DNA of 64,000 nucleotides from Acidobacteriota bacterium (GTDB lineage Bacteria; Acidobacteriota; UBA6911; JACQSX01), in assembly GCA_016211105.1 (NCBI GenBank), contig JACQSX010000018.1, positions 1 to 64,000 of the forward strand. Direction: 5' to 3'. Position 1 is the stretch's first letter; each line of letters opens with the position of its first letter. Made by a program: the position numbers and the translations under genes. This document shows, in pieces, positions 54,005 through 62,502 of this stretch. The notes beneath the pieces were generated by a model. The model was not told the origin of the DNA. It was given only the letters and a program-made list of their open reading frames with translations, and did not search any database.

Positions 54005-56647
54005 TCAGTGGTGGTGCCTGGCAGCCATGGGCTGGCTCAGCAGAAAAATATTAAGCAGCGTGAAGACGAAAGACAGAGCCACCATGGGTGTGATGGTTCT
54101 CAAGGCTGTCTTTCGGTCCGGGCAAGATTTTAGCGCGATACGGCAACCTAAGTAAATTGAGGCGATGTAGAAGGTTACCAGAACCGTCATTTGCAGCCAG
54201 TAGATGATGGAATCCGACGCCAGTGGCGGCATGCCCCAATCGGGGACGCCGAGATTGACGGGCGTATATTTGGCGAAGGTTCTCCTGATGACGGGGACAA
54301 TTCCCGAACCTTCTTTCAACAGGTGCAACAAGTTGTGGGCCAGGTGCAGCGCAATGCCCACTGGAATGAACATGTACGCGTAGGTTTGAAAGGCAGCCCT
54401 GACGGCCACCTTCCCACGCGTCAGCAGGGTCGCCAGCGCGGCCGCCGCCAAAAGCAGCAGCGGAGCGATGAGTAAAACGCCCGCCCCGTATACCAGCGTA
54501 AAAGTCGTCTTTTCAATCGCCACATGGCTTTCCACGCCCAGGGCATGCCAGGGGACCCAACTGGCAACATAATCCATCCACGCATGCCATGGTTCCACCA
54601 TGTGGCCGGTCACCACAACCGTCAGGCCCACCAGCGCGATCGCGAGGAAAGCTTCGTCCATGTGACGTCGTGAACTCTTCCAGATATCCCGCGCAAAAGG
54701 TCGAACTTGCAGAGCAAGGTTCTGATGTGGACAAGCCTTAATGCAATCCCCGCACAAGTTGCAATAGTTGTTCCGATCCAGGCTAGACGGGAACTGCATC
54801 ATCGGGCAGCCGGGCAGCGCCGGAGTTCCGGCATAGCACTCCTTACCCACGCAGAGCCGGCAGACTTCCCGATTCTTTGCTCTCAGTTCCAGGCCCGAGA
54901 ACATCGAATAGAGCCCAATCAAGCCCCCAATCGGACAGATATGGCGGCAAAACGTCGCCCTTTCAAAAAAGTAGCCAACAGCGATGGCAGCGATCGCGAC
55001 TAGAATTACAAGTAGTGATGTGTACAGAGGGGTTGCGACGATTCCCCAGAAGTCATCCGCCCAGGTCACGAAGAAAAACGCGATATTGGCAATCCAAATA
55101 TTTCGAAGGACCCGCGGTAGTTTCCTTTGGGGGGAGAACGCGCGACTTGTCCAAGTGGTCAAGGCTCCGAACGGGCACATCGCGCACCAAATTTTCCCGG
55201 CGAATACGAAAGCAAAAATGATGGCGGCCCACCAGATCGTCCAGGTCAGCTTCGTGGCCAAGTTGCGCCCGCCCACCGGCACGTCCCAGATCCCAAGATA
55301 AATGACCAGGGCAAAAACAATCAGGTTGGGAGTCCACAATGTCGGTTGAAAATATTTGGAACGGACAAATCCATATAATGGCTTCCAGACAAACAGATCG
55401 AAACTCCATGCTCCGTCGGACCATTTGCGTCGGAGAAGCAAGACCGACGCTAGGGCCCCAAGGACGGCTAAAGCCGCAGCGACATAGGCCAACGCAGCAG
55501 TCGGGATGGAATCGGAGGACGGTAACGGTCCGTGGGCAGAGTGTCCCGCAGCGTTTCTCCCCACCCGGATCGCGCTGGAACTATTGAGCATCAAATGCAG
55601 CGAAGGCGCCTGAAAATGCAACTCCAGCCCATAGTCTCCTTCCTGAAGAGGCAGAAGCGTCCCGTTGTAAACTCCACTTGGTTGCTCCCGGAAGCTCAAT
55701 TGGAGCGTATCGGAAGCGCCAGACGACACCATTTCGTGACCCGTGTGGACGGCATCGTGATTGCGCGACGTTGAATCGGCCAGTGGCACGGCTTCCTGGT
55801 TCGCCTCCAAACGAAGGTAACCGGCGAGCCTTCCCGCAACTCGACGGCCATTTTCATCGGTAATTGATACGGTGATCACCGCCGGTTGACCGGGCTGTAA
55901 CTCAGGGAAGAAACTGGCCGAGCCCGAGTACGACTTCAGTTGTGAGTCCAGCCTTAGGACTTGTGGGGTGCTGCCGGCCGCATCCGCTTCACTGGTGGGC
56001 GTGAATGAGAGAGACGACGGTTGCTGCCCAGCGCTGCCAAGCAGGTGATGGCGAACAGACGGAGCCAGATACTGGTGCAGTAACAGGGCGATCAGCCCAA
56101 GAAGTACCGCAGCAAGAATGAGGGCCTGGACGCGTTTTCTTCGGATTGGAACTGCCTTTCTCCAAGACCCGATGACGACAGGGACGGAGAGCGCGGCGAG
56201 CAAGATCCAAAATCCCGTGCCGACCCAGCCGTAGGGGTCTGCAGAAACCATCACATCGACCTGATGCCACTCCGTTGTGCCATCGGCATTATGCAGCCCT
56301 AAACCCAGCAGGTAATTCCCGGGGAGATCAAAAACGTGGGAGATTCCAAAAATGCCTGGGTTTCCCGTTTGTGAAGGAACAAGCAGCGGGCCGGCGAGTA
56401 ACTGATTCCCATCGGCGGAAAGAATTTCAGCCGTCACCTGGCTGGTGGTAGGCACTTCCGATCCCAGCAAAGGGTCCGCGGAAGTCAAAAGCTGGCTCAC
56501 CTGAATTTGAAAATACGAGGGATACCCTGCCACCAGAGGAGTTGGCCGTGGCTCAACACTTACGCGCTGCGAATTCTCTTGAGCCGCAAGCTCACAGCCA
56601 AACCCTAGAATAAGAACAATCCACAAACATTTTCTGAGGCGGTTCAT
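54005..56647 (-). CDS. NosR/NapH-like polyferredoxin with large periplasmic region
   Basis: 880 residues. Signal peptide, then two extracytoplasmic beta domains (residues ~30-150 and ~240-370) that look like copper-binding CopC/YtkA-type folds, separated by membrane helices. The second half has NosR/NapH features: CAMCPFGALTTWT, CRHICPIGG, then ferredoxin motifs CRLCVGKECYAG...GCP and CNLCGDCIKACPH, and further helices. Such proteins carry quinol electrons to periplasmic enzymes. It ends in a His-rich tail (RHHH). ATG at 56647 is behind GGAGGGC. It lies close to the molybdoenzyme operon. Confidence 0.78.
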   Translation of the reverse strand: MNRLRKCLWIVLILGFGCELAAQENSQRVSVEPRPTPLVAGYPSYFQIQVSQLLTSADPLLGSEVPTTSQVTAEILSADGNQLLAGPLLVPSQTGNPGIFGISHVFDLPGNYLLGLGLHNADGTTEWHQVDVMVSADPYGWVGTGFWILLAALSVPVVIGSWRKAVPIRRKRVQALILAAVLLGLIALLLHQYLAPSVRHHLLGSAGQQPSSLSFTPTSEADAAGSTPQVLRLDSQLKSYSGSASFFPELQPGQPAVITVSITDENGRRVAGRLAGYLRLEANQEAVPLADSTSRNHDAVHTGHEMVSSGASDTLQLSFREQPSGVYNGTLLPLQEGDYGLELHFQAPSLHLMLNSSSAIRVGRNAAGHSAHGPLPSSDSIPTAALAYVAAALAVLGALASVLLLRRKWSDGAWSFDLFVWKPLYGFVRSKYFQPTLWTPNLIVFALVIYLGIWDVPVGGRNLATKLTWTIWWAAIIFAFVFAGKIWCAMCPFGALTTWTSRAFSPQRKLPRVLRNIWIANIAFFFVTWADDFWGIVATPLYTSLLVILVAIAAIAVGYFFERATFCRHICPIGGLIGLYSMFSGLELRAKNREVCRLCVGKECYAGTPALPGCPMMQFPSSLDRNNYCNLCGDCIKACPHQNLALQVRPFARDIWKSSRRHMDEAFLAIALVGLTVVVTGHMVEPWHAWMDYVASWVPWHALGVESHVAIEKTTFTLVYGAGVLLIAPLLLLAAAALATLLTRGKVAVRAAFQTYAYMFIPVGIALHLAHNLLHLLKEGSGIVPVIRRTFAKYTPVNLGVPDWGMPPLASDSIIYWLQMTVLVTFYIASIYLGCRIALKSCPDRKTALRTITPMVALSFVFTLLNIFLLSQPMAARHHH

Positions 56648-56674
56648 CGACCAGCCCTCCATAGAAAGTAGCAG

Positions 56675-56690
56675 GCAATTTGATTTCCAA
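56675..56690 (-). promoter_or_regulatory. Weak sigma-54-type promoter of the polyferredoxin gene
   Basis: On the minus strand TTGGAAATCAAATTGCC has GG-GC spacing 10 bp and TTGC at -12; the -24 core is TGGaAa. Expected start about 17 nt before the ATG, leaving just room for the GGAGGG site. Confidence 0.35.
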
Positions 56691-56825
56691 TTGAAGAACC
56701 TCCGGGCCACCCAACTCATGGGACAAGATTGCGGCCTCTCGAAAAGTGGGAAAAGCGGGGAACGCTTCCCTTGCTGCCCTAATCGTTGCCAGAATGGTAT
56801 GTTGTGGTTTCAAATGCTTGAGAAT

Positions 56826-57332
56826 ATGAAAATCCTGGTCGTCTACTTCTCCTTCACCGGCAATGTCCGGACCCTGGCGTCGTGGATCCAAGCCGAACTG
56901 GAGGCAGTCGCTGAAGTCACGTTTAAGGTGATCGAGCCACGCAGTCCCCACGACTATTGGGGATGGCTCGCCCGCTCATTTTTGCCGGGCTGGAGGGTAG
57001 CAATCAAGGAAACCACGACCGACCTAGCGCCGTTTGACCTTATCTGTTTCGGATTTCCTAAGTGGACCCTCAGTTGCCCGCCCGCAAACCAGTATCTGAA
57101 AATCATGAAACACAGCCAGGGGAAAAGATTTGCTTTGTTTATGTCCTACGGTGGCTTCGACCAGGAGCGTTACTTGCGGAGCATGGTCAGAAAGGTCGTC
57201 AAACGGGGAGGTTATATCGTCGCCGCGCAGGCGATCAAGCGAAGCGCCATCCGACAGGGCGCCCACTCGGAGGCGCTTCGTTCTTTTTGCCGCCGTGCAA
57301 TGGCCGGTTGCGCTCGAGACCCTAAAGGGTGA
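56826..57332 (+). CDS. Flavodoxin-like protein
   Basis: 168 residues: VVYFSFTGNVRTLASWI is the flavodoxin phosphate-binding loop (S-x-T-G-N-T), with CFGFPKWTLSCPP and MSYGGF in the expected FMN-loop positions. It may be a flavodoxin or NAD(P)H-quinone-type reductase. It is divergent from the polyferredoxin. The ORF-track start at 56691 lies too far upstream; ATG at 56826 matches the family. Confidence 0.8.
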   Translation: MKILVVYFSFTGNVRTLASWIQAELEAVAEVTFKVIEPRSPHDYWGWLARSFLPGWRVAIKETTTDLAPFDLICFGFPKWTLSCPPANQYLKIMKHSQGKRFALFMSYGGFDQERYLRSMVRKVVKRGGYIVAAQAIKRSAIRQGAHSEALRSFCRRAMAGCARDPKG

Positions 57333-57634
57333 AAACACCCAATGGAGTGGGGAAAATGCCCTTTTGCCGAAGAATCCTTTTGTCAGGTATCAGCGGCTGA
57401 AAAATTTGCCTTACCGCTGAGATACGGAAGCCTCCAAGGCTGCGCAGAGTTTTGTTGGTTTGCGCCGTCTCTGTGTTTTCCGCGGCTCTGCAGCAAGCGC
57501 GCTTCAATTCGTTTGGCGCCATCGCCAATTCTTTCTCTCGTTCGCTACCACGGGGGTGCCGGTCAAGGTCGTCGTTTCCTCCCCACCCTCAGTTTGTACC
57601 GAATCTTGCTTGAGATTTGGTGGGAGGAACAATT
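57333..57634. other. 302-bp gap with repeat-like segment
   Basis: No gene recognised. The text around 57440-57495 (CAGAGTTTTGTTGG...CGTCTCTGTGTTTTCCGCGGCTCTGCAG) resembles, from memory, degenerate dispersed repeats of the CTCTGTG type seen in several phyla. No -24/-12 site was found. Confidence 0.25.
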
Positions 57635-58846
57635 ATGGATTCGGAAAAAGAAAATGTGACGCCCCTGCCCCAGCCGTCCGCCATCGACTTCGCGCTGACA
57701 CCGTTTGTCGCCATCTGGGAGATAACCCGAGCGTGCGACCTCGCCTGTCGCCACTGTCGCGCCGAGGCGATTCGCGATGCGCTCCCTGGAGAATTAACCA
57801 CTCGCGAGGGGTTGGCGGTCCTCGAGGAGCTGGCCGCAATGGGAACGCCCATCTGCGTGTTGTCCGGGGGCGATCCCGCCAAGCGCGCCGACCTCTGTGA
57901 TCTGGTGCGTCAGGGACAAGAATTGGGAATGCGCATGGCCACGATTCCTGCGGCAACACACCGGCTCACTCGCGAACTGGTCCAAGATCTCAAAGACGCG
58001 GGTTTGTCGCAGATGGCTTTAAGCCTGGATGGGCCGACTGCGGAAATTCATGATACTTTTCGCGGCACACCCGGGGCCTTCGAGTTGACGCTCGGCGGCG
58101 CCGCTTATGCCAACCAGGTTGGATTGCCCTTTCAGATCAACACCACATTCAGCGCTTACAATTGGCAGCACTTCGACGCGATGGCCGATCTGGTCCGCAG
58201 GCTCGGCGTTGTCTTCTGGGAGGTTTTTTTCCTGGTGCCCATGGGTCGAGGACGAGAAGTGGGCCAAATGAATTCCGAACAGTTCGAACGACTGTTTGAA
58301 AGACTGGCCCATTTTGCACGCAGCGTCAATTTCATCGTGAAGATAACCGAAGCGCCTCACTATCGCCGCTATCTGATGCAGCAGCGTAAAAGCGCAAACG
58401 GAGGAAACCACCAGGATAATAAGCCTGCCGGCCATCCTCGCACCTCCCTGCGCGACAAAGGACAACTCCCTGCTCACATGACACGCGATTTCGGGCCTGG
58501 AGGAAGCATCGGACTCGCGCCCAAGGGCGTTAATTCCGGAAACGGCCACTTGTTTATTAGTTATTGCGGCGATATCTGTCCCAGCGGATTCCTACCACTC
58601 GCATGCGGCAACGTGCGCCGTCAGTCGATCGCCGACGTATACCGATCACACCCGGTGTTCCGCGAACTGCGGACTCCCGAGTTGTTCAAAGGGAAATGTG
58701 GGGTGTGTGAGTTTCGCAACGTGTGCGGCGGCTCGCGCGCTCGCGCTTATGCCATGACGGGCGATTATCTGGCGGAGGAACCATTCTGCGCATATGAGCC
58801 ACGCCGACAGGGCGAGCAATGCTGCGGAGCTAGTGTTGGAGGTTAG
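57635..58846 (+). CDS. Radical SAM/SPASM protein (AhbC/NirJ-like group)
   Basis: 403 residues. Radical SAM motif CDLACRHC, SGGDPAKRADL, MALSLDGPTAEIHDTFRG, and a C-terminal Cys region (YCGDICPSGFLPLACGNVR, GKCGVCEFRNVCGGSRARAYAMTGD). This layout is shared by NirJ, AhbC/AhbD and the TIGR04053 family acting on haem precursors. An exact reaction cannot be assigned. ATG at 57635 follows GGGAGGAACAATT. The ric gene starts 2 bp after it; the two are an operon. Confidence 0.85.
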   Translation: MDSEKENVTPLPQPSAIDFALTPFVAIWEITRACDLACRHCRAEAIRDALPGELTTREGLAVLEELAAMGTPICVLSGGDPAKRADLCDLVRQGQELGMRMATIPAATHRLTRELVQDLKDAGLSQMALSLDGPTAEIHDTFRGTPGAFELTLGGAAYANQVGLPFQINTTFSAYNWQHFDAMADLVRRLGVVFWEVFFLVPMGRGREVGQMNSEQFERLFERLAHFARSVNFIVKITEAPHYRRYLMQQRKSANGGNHQDNKPAGHPRTSLRDKGQLPAHMTRDFGPGGSIGLAPKGVNSGNGHLFISYCGDICPSGFLPLACGNVRRQSIADVYRSHPVFRELRTPELFKGKCGVCEFRNVCGGSRARAYAMTGDYLAEEPFCAYEPRRQGEQCCGASVGG

Positions 58847-58848
58847 TT

Positions 58849-59580
58849 ATGAACTTTGCAGAAAGAAAAGTGGGAGATCTTGCGGCTGAGATCGCGGGGG
58901 CCCCCAGCATTTTTGACAATTACCGCATCGACTACTGTTGCGGAGGAAATAAGACTTTGCAGCAAGCTTGCCGGGATGCGGGAGTGAACCTGGATCAAAT
59001 GGTGGCTGAGCTTGAAAAGAGCGGCACGCGGCGCGAAGGGGGCCAGGAATCCGTTGATTGGAACATGCAGTCGTTATCCAAGCTAATCTTACACATTGTC
59101 AACAGGCATCACTCGTTGTTAAAGCAGGAGCTACCAAGGTTGCGCGAGCTGACAAACAAAGTCTGTTCGGTCCATGCTGCCAACCACCCGGAGCTGTTGC
59201 AGATTCAGCAGCTTTTCACCGCTCTGAAGGCCGAACTGGACCAGCACCTCCAAAAAGAAGAGGCGATTTTGTTCCCGTATGTCATGCTCCTGGAAGACGC
59301 AGCACAGCGGAACAAGCTGCCTCCGGCGGCGCCCTTCGGAACCATACAAAATCCCATTGGGATGATGACCCTCGAACACGATCATGCGGGGGAGGCATTG
59401 CGTGCTCTTCGTACTGTCAGTTCCGATTACGCCATCCCGGCTGACGGCTGCGCCAGCTACCGTTCCCTCTTCGAGGGGCTGAAGGCTTTTGAGCGGGACT
59501 TGCACCAGCATATCCACTTAGAGAACAACATCCTTTTTCCTCGCGCGCTGCAGCTAGAGGAAAACGCGATAGGAGGGTGA
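58849..59580 (+). CDS. ric: Ric/ScdA di-iron Fe-S cluster repair protein
   Basis: 243 residues: ScdA N-terminal domain with FDNYRIDYCCGGNKTLQQAC, then a haemerythrin-like domain whose ligands are visible (LILHIVNRHHSLL, HLQKEEAILFPY, LEHDHAGEAL, HQHIHLENNILFPRAL). It repairs Fe-S clusters damaged by NO or oxidation. It is 2 bp after the radical SAM gene. The 59581-59784 gap before the NtrC gene has only a weak ORF. Confidence 0.93.
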   Translation: MNFAERKVGDLAAEIAGAPSIFDNYRIDYCCGGNKTLQQACRDAGVNLDQMVAELEKSGTRREGGQESVDWNMQSLSKLILHIVNRHHSLLKQELPRLRELTNKVCSVHAANHPELLQIQQLFTALKAELDQHLQKEEAILFPYVMLLEDAAQRNKLPPAAPFGTIQNPIGMMTLEHDHAGEALRALRTVSSDYAIPADGCASYRSLFEGLKAFERDLHQHIHLENNILFPRALQLEENAIGG

Positions 59581-59784
59581 GATGGGAGATGCGGGGGAAA
59601 CATCCGGCGGAAGTTTTCATTGAACCTCAAACAGCTTCGAGCACTTGCTCAGTTCAGAAGCAAGCCCAGATCGCCCAGTCAGGCGGCTCTTTGTCTATGA
59701 CACTGCCCATACGCTCAACAGGGTACGGCCCGGTGCGAATGATCCATCGGAAAATCCACGAATACTTCGAACGTTCGCGCACGA

Positions 59785-61161
59785 CTACCCCTTGGCGGCT
59801 ATTCTGTACTTCTTAATCTTGTAGCGCAGAGTATCACGCGAGATATGCAACAGTTTTGAAGCATTCGTCTTATTGCCATGGGCCATTTCTATCGCCTGCT
59901 GGATCAACAACTTCTCCACGTCATACAGGGAGAGTCCGTTGGGGGGAAGGCGCCAGTCTCCCTGAGACTCCAGTTCCGCAAGCGCTCCGGTCGAAATCTG
60001 AATATGAAAATGTTCGTCGTCGAGGAGATCAGCCGTTGCCAGAATCATGGCCCGCTCCACGGCATTCTTTAGCTCCCGGACGTTCCCGGGCCACTGATAC
60101 TCCATCAACATTTTCTCCGCCGTCTTGGTCACGCCTCGAATCGATTTCTTGAGGCGGACGTTGCAAAGTGAGATGAAATGCTTCAGTAGTACCGGAATAT
60201 CCTGTTTGCGCTCTCGAAGGGGTGGAAGCCAGATGGGGATAATGGACAGACGATAGAACAGATCCTCGCGAAAGCCCTTCTTCTTTACCAGTTCCAGAAG
60301 ATTTCTATTCGACGCCGCGACCACGCGCACGTCAATGTGGATGTCCTTCACTCCGCCGATGCGCCGGATGCACTGGTCCTCCAACACCCGCAATAACTTC
60401 GACTGCAAGTGCAGCGGTAATTCCCCAATTTCGTCGAGGAAAATGGTTCCACCATCGGCCAACTCGAACAGTCCTTTTTTCGTGGCGCGCGCATCGGTAA
60501 ACGCCCCCTTCTCATAACCGTACAGCTCGCTTTCCATCAGCGTTTCGGGAAGCGCGGCGCAATTTTGGATTACGAATGGCTGCCGCGCCCGGCGGCTATG
60601 GTAGTGTAAAGCCTTAGCGACCAAATCCTTCCCGGTTCCGCTTTCGCCTTCGATCAGCAAGGTGGTCGTTTCGGTTACAGCCAGTTTCTGAACCAGCGCC
60701 TTGACATCTTGGATCGCAGGCGAGTTGCCGACGATGTTGTCAATGGAATATTCCGCCTTGATTTCCGACGTGACTCGCTCAACGACAGTGCGCAGGGCAT
60801 GAGACTCCAGAGCATTTTTCAGTGTGTTTTCCAGCCGCTCAAAATTGATGGGCTTCTCCAAGAAATCAAAGGCGCCCAACTGCAGAGACCGTACCGCATC
60901 GGAGATCGTCCCGTGCCCGGTCATCATCAATACCGGCAGGTCCGGCCACTGCTTCTTGATCCTAATCAGTAACTCCAAGCCATTCAGGTCGGGCAGGCGC
61001 ATGTCCAGAGTCACCGCGTCTGGCGCTTGCGATTCAAGAGCCTGGAGCGCGGCAATGCCACTTTCTGCTTCCATTACGTTGTAACCCCAACCTTCCAGCT
61101 TCTGGCGAACGGACCAGCGCAACAGCCGCTCATCATCGACCACCAGAATCGTTTTCGACAT
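59785..61161 (-). CDS. NtrC-family sigma-54 response regulator
   Basis: 458 residues: receiver with D10, D53 and K103, AAA+ domain with Walker A GESGTGKD (~172), GAFTDA loop (usually GAFTGA) at ~219, and a C-terminal Fis-type HTH (NKTNASKLLHISRDTLRYKIKKY). It activates sigma-54 RNA polymerase after phosphorylation by the kinase encoded 3 bp upstream. The -24/-12 sites found around it make it the natural candidate regulator of this block. Confidence 0.95.
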   Translation of the reverse strand: MSKTILVVDDERLLRWSVRQKLEGWGYNVMEAESGIAALQALESQAPDAVTLDMRLPDLNGLELLIRIKKQWPDLPVLMMTGHGTISDAVRSLQLGAFDFLEKPINFERLENTLKNALESHALRTVVERVTSEIKAEYSIDNIVGNSPAIQDVKALVQKLAVTETTTLLIEGESGTGKDLVAKALHYHSRRARQPFVIQNCAALPETLMESELYGYEKGAFTDARATKKGLFELADGGTIFLDEIGELPLHLQSKLLRVLEDQCIRRIGGVKDIHIDVRVVAASNRNLLELVKKKGFREDLFYRLSIIPIWLPPLRERKQDIPVLLKHFISLCNVRLKKSIRGVTKTAEKMLMEYQWPGNVRELKNAVERAMILATADLLDDEHFHIQISTGALAELESQGDWRLPPNGLSLYDVEKLLIQQAIEMAHGNKTNASKLLHISRDTLRYKIKKYRIAAKG

Positions 61162-61164
61162 CGG

Positions 61165-61860
61165 CTACTTCCTCCCCGGCAATATGATTTCAAATCCATC
61201 CCTGGCTGGTAGGAGTTTAATGGTCCCGCCCATAGCGGTCAGCCAGCGTTGTGCAATGGAAAGGCCCAGCCCAGCGCGGCCTGGCTTGGTGGAAAAAAAA
61301 GGCTCAAAGATACGAGTGGCAATTCCCCGATCAATGGGCGGACCCTGGTTGCGGACGTGAATCACAATCTTACCCACTCCCGGACGTACGGTGACACTGG
61401 CCAAATGGGCGCCGTTGTCGACCATATTCTGGATGACTTCAATAAGCACTCGTTGCAGCATCACAAGGTCGGCGCGGACACGAAGGCCTCTCGGCCCGGA
61501 CATTTTGACCTTGAAATCGACCGGCTTGCCGGACAGTTGATCATGTGCTGATTGCACGAGCGCATCGAACGGCAGGTCCTCCGGGCGAGGCTCCGGACAA
61601 AAGCTGTATTCCAGAAATTGCCGAACCACACGGTCTATTTGCTCAACCTCGTTGTTTATTTCATTCCCTATCTGCTCGCCGTCCCGGGAGAGCTTTTCTG
61701 TTTCACGCAAAACTTCCAACGCCGCCTTGATTCCAGCCAGTGGGTTGAGGATCTCATGCGAAAGTCCACGAGCCAGTTGCTGCAAGCTTGCTTGGCCGGA
61801 CATGCGTGCCCTGTTACGGCGAGGAGTGGCGTTTTCCCTTCGGGCCAGGTTTTTGGACAT
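61165..61860 (-). CDS. Soluble sensor histidine kinase, partner of the NtrC regulator
   Basis: 231 residues. HisKA H-box ARGLSHEILNPLAGI, N-box EVIQNMVDNGAHLA, and G-box GRAGLGLSIAQRWL. There is no membrane segment and no sensor domain of note; it resembles NtrB cut to its catalytic part. It probably responds to a protein partner. ATG at 61803 is a possible shorter start. It is divergent from the SRPBCC gene. Confidence 0.9.
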   Translation of the reverse strand: MSKNLARRENATPRRNRARMSGQASLQQLARGLSHEILNPLAGIKAALEVLRETEKLSRDGEQIGNEINNEVEQIDRVVRQFLEYSFCPEPRPEDLPFDALVQSAHDQLSGKPVDFKVKMSGPRGLRVRADLVMLQRVLIEVIQNMVDNGAHLASVTVRPGVGKIVIHVRNQGPPIDRGIATRIFEPFFSTKPGRAGLGLSIAQRWLTAMGGTIKLLPARDGFEIILPGRK

Positions 61861-62025
61861 CTACTTTCATATTATCATCCGGCGCGCCATTTACTCACGA
61901 TTTTGGGCATATGCCCCAGGCTTTTCCAGCGCCGGACCCGCCTGCAAAAGGATCCTGGCATTAGATTTACTTAAAACCAACACAAGGAATGCTTCATTCG
62001 CCCGCTGCCAAACAGAGGCGCATCT

Positions 62026-62041
62026 TGGCACTGGATTTGCT
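62026..62041 (+). promoter_or_regulatory. Near-consensus sigma-54 promoter upstream of SRPBCC/globin-kinase genes
   Basis: TGGCACTGGATTTGCT, preceded by T: the full TTGGCAC-N5-TTGCT pattern, GG-GC spacing 10 bp. The predicted start (about 62052) falls at the ATG of the next ORF, so the first gene would be leaderless or start further in. It likely drives the SRPBCC and globin-kinase genes. Confidence 0.65.
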
Positions 62042-62052
62042 ATGCGAATTGC

Positions 62053-62460
62053 ATGGTTTCTGCCAGAACCCGAAAGACGATCAGCGAGAACATTGGGATC
62101 TCCCGGTCTCCCGATGAGGTATTCGATTTTGTCCGATCAGTGGGTAATTTGAACCGGTGGTCCTGGTTTCGAAACATAAAAGCCGTCGAAGCCAATTTAT
62201 ACCAGGCGGAAGATATTGAGGGGACCTGCCGATTTTTCTGGATCGAGGACAACGGAAGGCGTCGTGTGATCCTGCAGCAGACGCAACACACGGACAGTCC
62301 ATGCTTGGTCGTCTCCATTACGGGAAGTGAAGATAAAAGCTGCGTACATTCCCAATACTCTAGTTTCAGAATTACTGCCACCCAACGCCATCAACTTACC
62401 CAACAGATGTTAGCAATCAAAAAACTAGTGGAAGACAGCCCCGCCGGAGCTGTTGAGTAG
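62053..62460 (+). CDS. SRPBCC (START-like) domain protein
   Basis: 135 residues with ISRSPDEVFDFVRSVGNLNRW, the start of an SRPBCC ligand-binding fold, and strands through WIEDNGRRRVILQQTQ. Ligand unknown; such proteins bind lipids or polyketides, sometimes haem-related molecules. It is 42 bp upstream of the globin kinase, perhaps cotranscribed. The start codon is at the predicted promoter start site, so the N terminus is uncertain. Confidence 0.6.
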   Translation: MVSARTRKTISENIGISRSPDEVFDFVRSVGNLNRWSWFRNIKAVEANLYQAEDIEGTCRFFWIEDNGRRRVILQQTQHTDSPCLVVSITGSEDKSCVHSQYSSFRITATQRHQLTQQMLAIKKLVEDSPAGAVE

Positions 62461-62502
62461 CCGTCGAGTTCCAGTGTTAGAATGGTGAATGGAGATGACG
62501 GC

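Noticed and set aside
59577-59816. 79-aa ORF between ric and the NtrC gene
   Set aside because: Runs into the NtrC gene on the other strand, no features; not supported.
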